A stretch of 11,036 nucleotides of DNA from Lysobacterales bacterium (GTDB lineage: Bacteria; Pseudomonadota; Gammaproteobacteria; Xanthomonadales; Marinicellaceae): contig WGBZ01000108.1 in assembly GCA_015494035.1 (NCBI GenBank), forward strand, positions 1 through 11,036. Direction: 5' to 3'. This document shows positions 8,355 through 11,036 of this stretch, one piece after another; position 1 is the first letter of the stretch, and every line of letters starts with the position of its first letter. The notes beneath the pieces were generated by a model. The model saw only the letters and a list, made by a program, of their open reading frames with translations, did not search any database and was not told the DNA's origin. The position numbers were made by a program, and so were the translations under genes.

Positions 8355-8364
8355 GGGGTGAAAG

Positions 8365-8568
8365 TCAGTCCTTGAGTACGAAGGTGACTTTCAGCACCAC
8401 GCGCCAGTCATCGATCTTGCCGTCCTTGACGGTGACTTTCATGCTTTCCACCCACGCCCCTTTGACATGTTTCAGGGTTTTTGAGGCGCGTTTGATGCCT
8501 TTTTCCACGGCATGATCAAAACTTTTATTGCTTGACGCAATGATTTCGGTCACTTTGGCTACACTCAT
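8365..8568 (-). CDS. Dodecin, copy 1 (distal gene)
   Basis: A 67-residue dodecin, a small protein that forms hollow dodecamers binding flavins (or CoA in some members) in the cytoplasm, thought to buffer or store free flavin. It has the MSVAKVTEIIASS strand, the helix with KSFDHAVEKGIKRASKTL, then GAWVES with Trp39 at the usual flavin-stacking site, and the final strand KVTFVLKD. It differs from copy 2 at 13 of 67 positions (about 81% identity) and is more basic, with extra Lys/His at 19, 23, 26, 34, 36 and 48. A strong AGGAGG site lies 7 nt upstream of the ATG. It is the downstream member of a dodecin pair; MITE copy 2 lies between them, ending just above its ribosome-binding site. Confidence 0.94.
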   Translation of the reverse strand: MSVAKVTEIIASSNKSFDHAVEKGIKRASKTLKHVKGAWVESMKVTVKDGKIDDWRVVLKVTFVLKD

Positions 8569-8590
8569 GGCTAAACCTCCTGTTTTTTAG

Positions 8591-8751
8591 GGAAGCTCTG
8601 ATTGAATCGTGACACGGCATCTTGTGGCGTAAAATCGTCCATTTCTGTGTTGCAAACCTTCGCAATAGCCTTGCTATTACGTGCGGTTTGCGCCTTGAAT
8701 TGAACAATTTTACACGCCAATCTGCTCGCGCCAGATTCAATCAGCGCTTCC
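8591..8751 (-). mobile_element. MITE copy 2, IS5-group-like, 161 bp, inverted relative to copy 1
   Basis: On the minus strand this matches copy 1 at 6752-6911, with about 10 substitutions and a one-base insertion (roughly 93% identity by hand alignment). The ends are GGAAGC...GCTTCC with 18-bp terminal inverted repeats, and TTAG (CTAA on the minus strand) flanks it at 8587-8590 and 8752-8755. The CTAA on the upstream side includes the dodecin copy 2 stop codon. Removing the element and one CTAA restores the two dodecin genes to a gap of about 18 nt, so it inserted into a tight operon. In the transcript it would form a long hairpin. Confidence 0.92.
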
Positions 8752-8955
8752 TTAGTCTTTCAGAACAAAGGTCACTTTCATGTTGACCCGGTACGAATCC
8801 ACTTTGCCGTCACTGACGGTGACTTTCATGCTTTCGACCCAGGCGCCGGTAATGCCCTTGAGGGTTTTGGAGGCTCGCTGGATGCCGTTTTCCACGGCGT
8901 CGTCGAAGCTTTTGGAAGATGAGGCGATGATTTCGGTTACTTTGGCTACACTCAT
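8752..8955 (-). CDS. Dodecin, copy 2 (promoter-proximal gene)
   Basis: A second 67-residue dodecin with the same layout: MSVAKVTEIIASSSKSFDDA, ENGIQRASKTLKG, GAWVES with Trp39, then YRVNMKVTFVLKD. The YRVN segment is closer than the WRVV of copy 1 to the dodecin sequences I recall, so this may be the less diverged paralogue. The ATG at 8955 is used because it starts at the conserved MSVAKV and has AAGGGGAC just upstream; the frame stays open for 22 more codons without family similarity. The TAA stop lies inside the CTAA duplicated by MITE copy 2, and the protein end is unchanged. With about 165 nt of free sequence upstream it is the likely first gene of the pair. Confidence 0.94.
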   Translation of the reverse strand: MSVAKVTEIIASSSKSFDDAVENGIQRASKTLKGITGAWVESMKVTVSDGKVDSYRVNMKVTFVLKD

Positions 8956-9119
8956 GGTTTGTCCCCTTGATTGTGGTGATGAAAAAGTGCTCAGGAATAC
9001 TCGCCTATCGGGCAGATTCACTGAAATCGTGCATTGAGCATAGACCTGGACCGCGGTTTTGTCCAGCGGATGTCATATTCCTTTACGATCACTTTTACCA
9101 TCATGGAGAAAGACTGGTC

Positions 9120-10844
9120 TCAATACCCGGCTGCCTGGCCGTCCTTGCGCGATTCCGATGCGCCATGATAAACGCCATTTTTGTCCCGCAATATGGCCTG
9201 ATACCCTCCATAAGGGCCCAGTGCCCAGGCCATTTTATGGCCCTTTTTCATCAGGGCGCGAACGGTGGCATAGGGGAAGCCGCTCTCCAGGTTCAACTCA
9301 CCGCCGGTGTGCATGCGTTCGCCGGTGGGTTGCGAAGAACCGCTGTGGTGAATGCGTGGCGCGTCACCGGCTTCCTGCGTGTTCATGCCAAAGTCCACCA
9401 TGTTAATGACGATTTGCGCGTGGCCCTGGGGTTGCATGGCTCCACCCATGAGGCCAAAACTCATCAGTGGCTGGCCGTTTTTGGTGATAAAGGCCGGAAT
9501 AATGGTGTGAAAAGGCCGTTTACCCGGGGCGTAGCTGTTGAATCGGCCGGGCGTCAGGTCAAACAGTTCGCCGCGGTCTTGCAAAATAAAGCCCAGCCCG
9601 GGCGGTGTCATGCCTGAGCCCATGCCGCGGTAATTGCTCTGGATGAGGGACACCATGTTGCCGTCCTTGTCAGCGGTGGTGAGGTAAATGGTGTCGCCGG
9701 CCTCCAGCGCCGGGTTCAGATTTTCTGCCAGTCCGGGCGGGTAACGGCGAGCGGCCCGATTCATGTCAATCAAGGCACGACGTTTGGCCGCGTAGTCCTT
9801 GGAGATCAGTGTTTGCACCGGAATTTTTTGAAAAGCCGGATCCGCGTAAAAACGCGCGCGGTCTTCAAAGGCCAGTTTTTTGGCTTCGGTGAACAGGTGC
9901 ACGTGCTCCGGGCTGCCAAAGCCGTATTTTTTCAGATCGAAACCTTCCAGGATATTCAGAATCTGCAAGGCCGCGATACCCTGGCCGTTAGGCGGCAGCT
10001 CCCACACGTCCAAGCCCCGGTAATTGGTGGACACCGGTTGCACCCATTCCCCGTGGTGATCCGCCAGGTCCTTTTCGCTCAGAAAGCCACCGTGAGCCTG
10101 CACGTAGTTGGCAATGGTCCGGGCAATTTCTCCCCGGTAAAAGGCATCACGGCCTTCATTGGCGATTTTTTCCAGGGTGCGGGCCAGGTTCGGGTTTTTC
10201 CAGACTTCACCGGCCCGTGGGGCCTTGCCGTTAAGAGTGAACTGTTCCAGAAACCCCGGATATTGGCGGAGTATCGGTACCGAGAGTTGCCAGTAATAAG
10301 CGATCAGGTCGGTAATGGGGGCGCCTTCGCGTGCGTACTGAATGGCTGGGGCCAGTACGGTTTTCATGGGCAACGTGCCAAAGCGGTCGTGTAGCATAAA
10401 CCAGCCATCCACCGTGCCGGGCACGGAGACCGGCAGTGGGCCATGGGCGGGGATTTTCTGGTAACCGTTTTTGTGAAACCAGTCCAGGGTCAGCGCCTGT
10501 GGGCTGCGCCCGGAACCGTTCAGGCCATAGAGTTTTTTGCTTTTCGCGTCCCACACAATGACGAAAATATCCCCGCCGATGCCATTGCCGGTGGGTTCCA
10601 CCAGCCCCAGCACGGCATTGGCAGCAATGGCTGCATCCACGGCGTTGCCGCCTTGCTTGAGAATATCCAGCGCCGCCTGGGTGGCCAGCGGCTGGCTGGT
10701 GGCAGCCATGCCGTGGGTGGCCAGGACTTCCGAGCGCGTGGCAAAAGGTTTGCCGGTGATGCGATCAGCGGCATCAACCCTCAGGGAGAAAGCGGTCAGG
10801 GAGAGCGCGGTTAACAGAATAATGAGAAAGGGTAGTTTGCGCAT
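9120..10844 (-). CDS. ggt: Gamma-glutamyltransferase-family protein, exported
   Basis: A 574-residue Ntn-hydrolase expected to cleave itself into large and small subunits and hydrolyse or transfer gamma-glutamyl groups, for example from glutathione, in the periplasm. The start at 10844 gives a signal peptide (MRKLPFLIILLTALSLTAFS, cut near VDA-AD) with GGAGG 6 nt upstream. Motifs: LNGSGRSP with Arg113 at the glutamate-carboxylate site, PGTVDGW, ELPPNGQG, the cleavage/nucleophile site GDTIYLTTADKDGN with Thr385, and FGLMGGAMQPQGH near 464-475 at the oxyanion-hole region. It differs from E. coli Ggt by Ile after the nucleophile instead of a second Thr, and by an apparently missing lid loop before GKRP, as in B. 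subtilis Ggt. The substrate is therefore not certain. It stands alone: no close minus-strand neighbour. Confidence 0.92.
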   Translation of the reverse strand: MRKLPFLIILLTALSLTAFSLRVDAADRITGKPFATRSEVLATHGMAATSQPLATQAALDILKQGGNAVDAAIAANAVLGLVEPTGNGIGGDIFVIVWDAKSKKLYGLNGSGRSPQALTLDWFHKNGYQKIPAHGPLPVSVPGTVDGWFMLHDRFGTLPMKTVLAPAIQYAREGAPITDLIAYYWQLSVPILRQYPGFLEQFTLNGKAPRAGEVWKNPNLARTLEKIANEGRDAFYRGEIARTIANYVQAHGGFLSEKDLADHHGEWVQPVSTNYRGLDVWELPPNGQGIAALQILNILEGFDLKKYGFGSPEHVHLFTEAKKLAFEDRARFYADPAFQKIPVQTLISKDYAAKRRALIDMNRAARRYPPGLAENLNPALEAGDTIYLTTADKDGNMVSLIQSNYRGMGSGMTPPGLGFILQDRGELFDLTPGRFNSYAPGKRPFHTIIPAFITKNGQPLMSFGLMGGAMQPQGHAQIVINMVDFGMNTQEAGDAPRIHHSGSSQPTGERMHTGGELNLESGFPYATVRALMKKGHKMAWALGPYGGYQAILRDKNGVYHGASESRKDGQAAGY

Positions 10845-10904
10845 GGGAGGCCTCCACCAGGGAAATACGAACAAACAGGAAACCCTATCTTAGCGGATAA
10901 TGGC

Positions 10905-10932
10905 CTGGTGTGTACTGGATGTCTGGTGTCTA
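10905..10932. repeat. Short direct repeats upstream of the gamma-glutamyltransferase gene
   Basis: CTGGTGTGTA (10905-10914) and CTGGTGTCTA (10923-10932) repeat with an 18-bp centre-to-centre spacing, with CTGGATGT between them. They lie about 60-90 bp upstream of the ggt start, above a possible -10 (TAAGAT on the minus strand, 10892-10887). An activator or repressor site is possible but unproven; short repeats of this kind also arise by chance. Confidence 0.25.
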
Positions 10933-10955
10933 TTCACAGCCGACCACATCCGGAC

Positions 10956-11036
10956 TCAGGGTTCAAAGCCGTGGGCAAAAATAACGGGGTTGTTTTGCCA
11001 GATGAGGCGCACAAAGGCCACTTCAATGTCCTGGGC
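10956..11036 (-). CDS. Unidentified protein, C-terminal 26 codons only
   Basis: The minus-strand frame entering from the right edge stays open for 26 codons and ends at a TGA (10956-10958). The visible end contains EVAFVRLIWQNNPVIFAHG, which looks like real protein sequence with a hydrophobic strand, but I do not recognise the family. Its placement, about 110 nt before the ggt start on the same strand, suits the end of an upstream gene. A chance open frame of this length cannot be ruled out. Confidence 0.45.
   Translation of the reverse strand, partial: AQDIEVAFVRLIWQNNPVIFAHGFEP

Noticed and set aside
8525..8740. Small open frame running through MITE copy 2 (and the matching one starting at 6837 in copy 1)
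   Set aside because: It consists mainly of the MITE sequence plus out-of-frame dodecin sequence; the element is a non-coding foldback and the frame is not preserved at its ends.
9046..9066. CTGGAC/GTCCAG hairpin between dodecin copy 2 and the gamma-glutamyltransferase gene
   Set aside because: The stem is only 6 bp with a 9-nt loop and no U-run on either strand, so it is not supported as a terminator.

Overview
This window reads as ordinary chromosome of a gammaproteobacterium. The evidence is the close match of AccC, AccB, AroQ and DsbD to gammaproteobacterial forms, the dsbD-aroQ-accB-accC order also known from pseudomonads, and a moderately high GC content (judged by eye). No rRNA, tRNA, CRISPR array, phage gene or transposase gene was seen.

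Left part (1-4746, all minus strand): a compact run transcribed right to left. It holds a small exported DUF5329 protein, cutA, dsbD (overlapping the end of cutA), aroQ, accB and accC (cut by the left edge). AccB and AccC are two subunits of acetyl-CoA carboxylase, AroQ makes 3-dehydroshikimate for aromatic synthesis, and DsbD carries electrons from cytoplasmic thioredoxin to the periplasm. This DsbD is longer than usual because its periplasmic alpha domain is present twice in tandem.

Middle part (4814-8304, plus strand): a CPA1-type cation:proton antiporter with a C-terminal TrkA-N/RCK-like domain; a 160-bp MITE; an exported peroxiredoxin of the Bcp/PrxQ group that has lost the usual resolving cysteine; a GFA/CENP-V-type zinc-protein gene broken by two frameshifts; and a pterin-4a-carbinolamine dehydratase ending in a strong bidirectional terminator.

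Right part (8365-11036, minus strand): two paralogous dodecin genes separated by a second, inverted MITE copy; a gamma-glutamyltransferase-family enzyme; and the last 26 codons of an unidentified gene at the right edge.

The most notable signal is the MITE pair. The copies are about 93% identical, have near-perfect 18-bp terminal inverted repeats, and each is flanked by its own CTAA duplication. CTAA fits the YTAR target rule of IS5-group elements. In both cases the duplicated CTAA contains the TAA stop codon of the upstream gene, and the same MITE end follows that stop in the sense direction. Copy 2 sits inside what was a tight two-gene dodecin operon without damaging either gene. I found no convincing undescribed multi-gene system.
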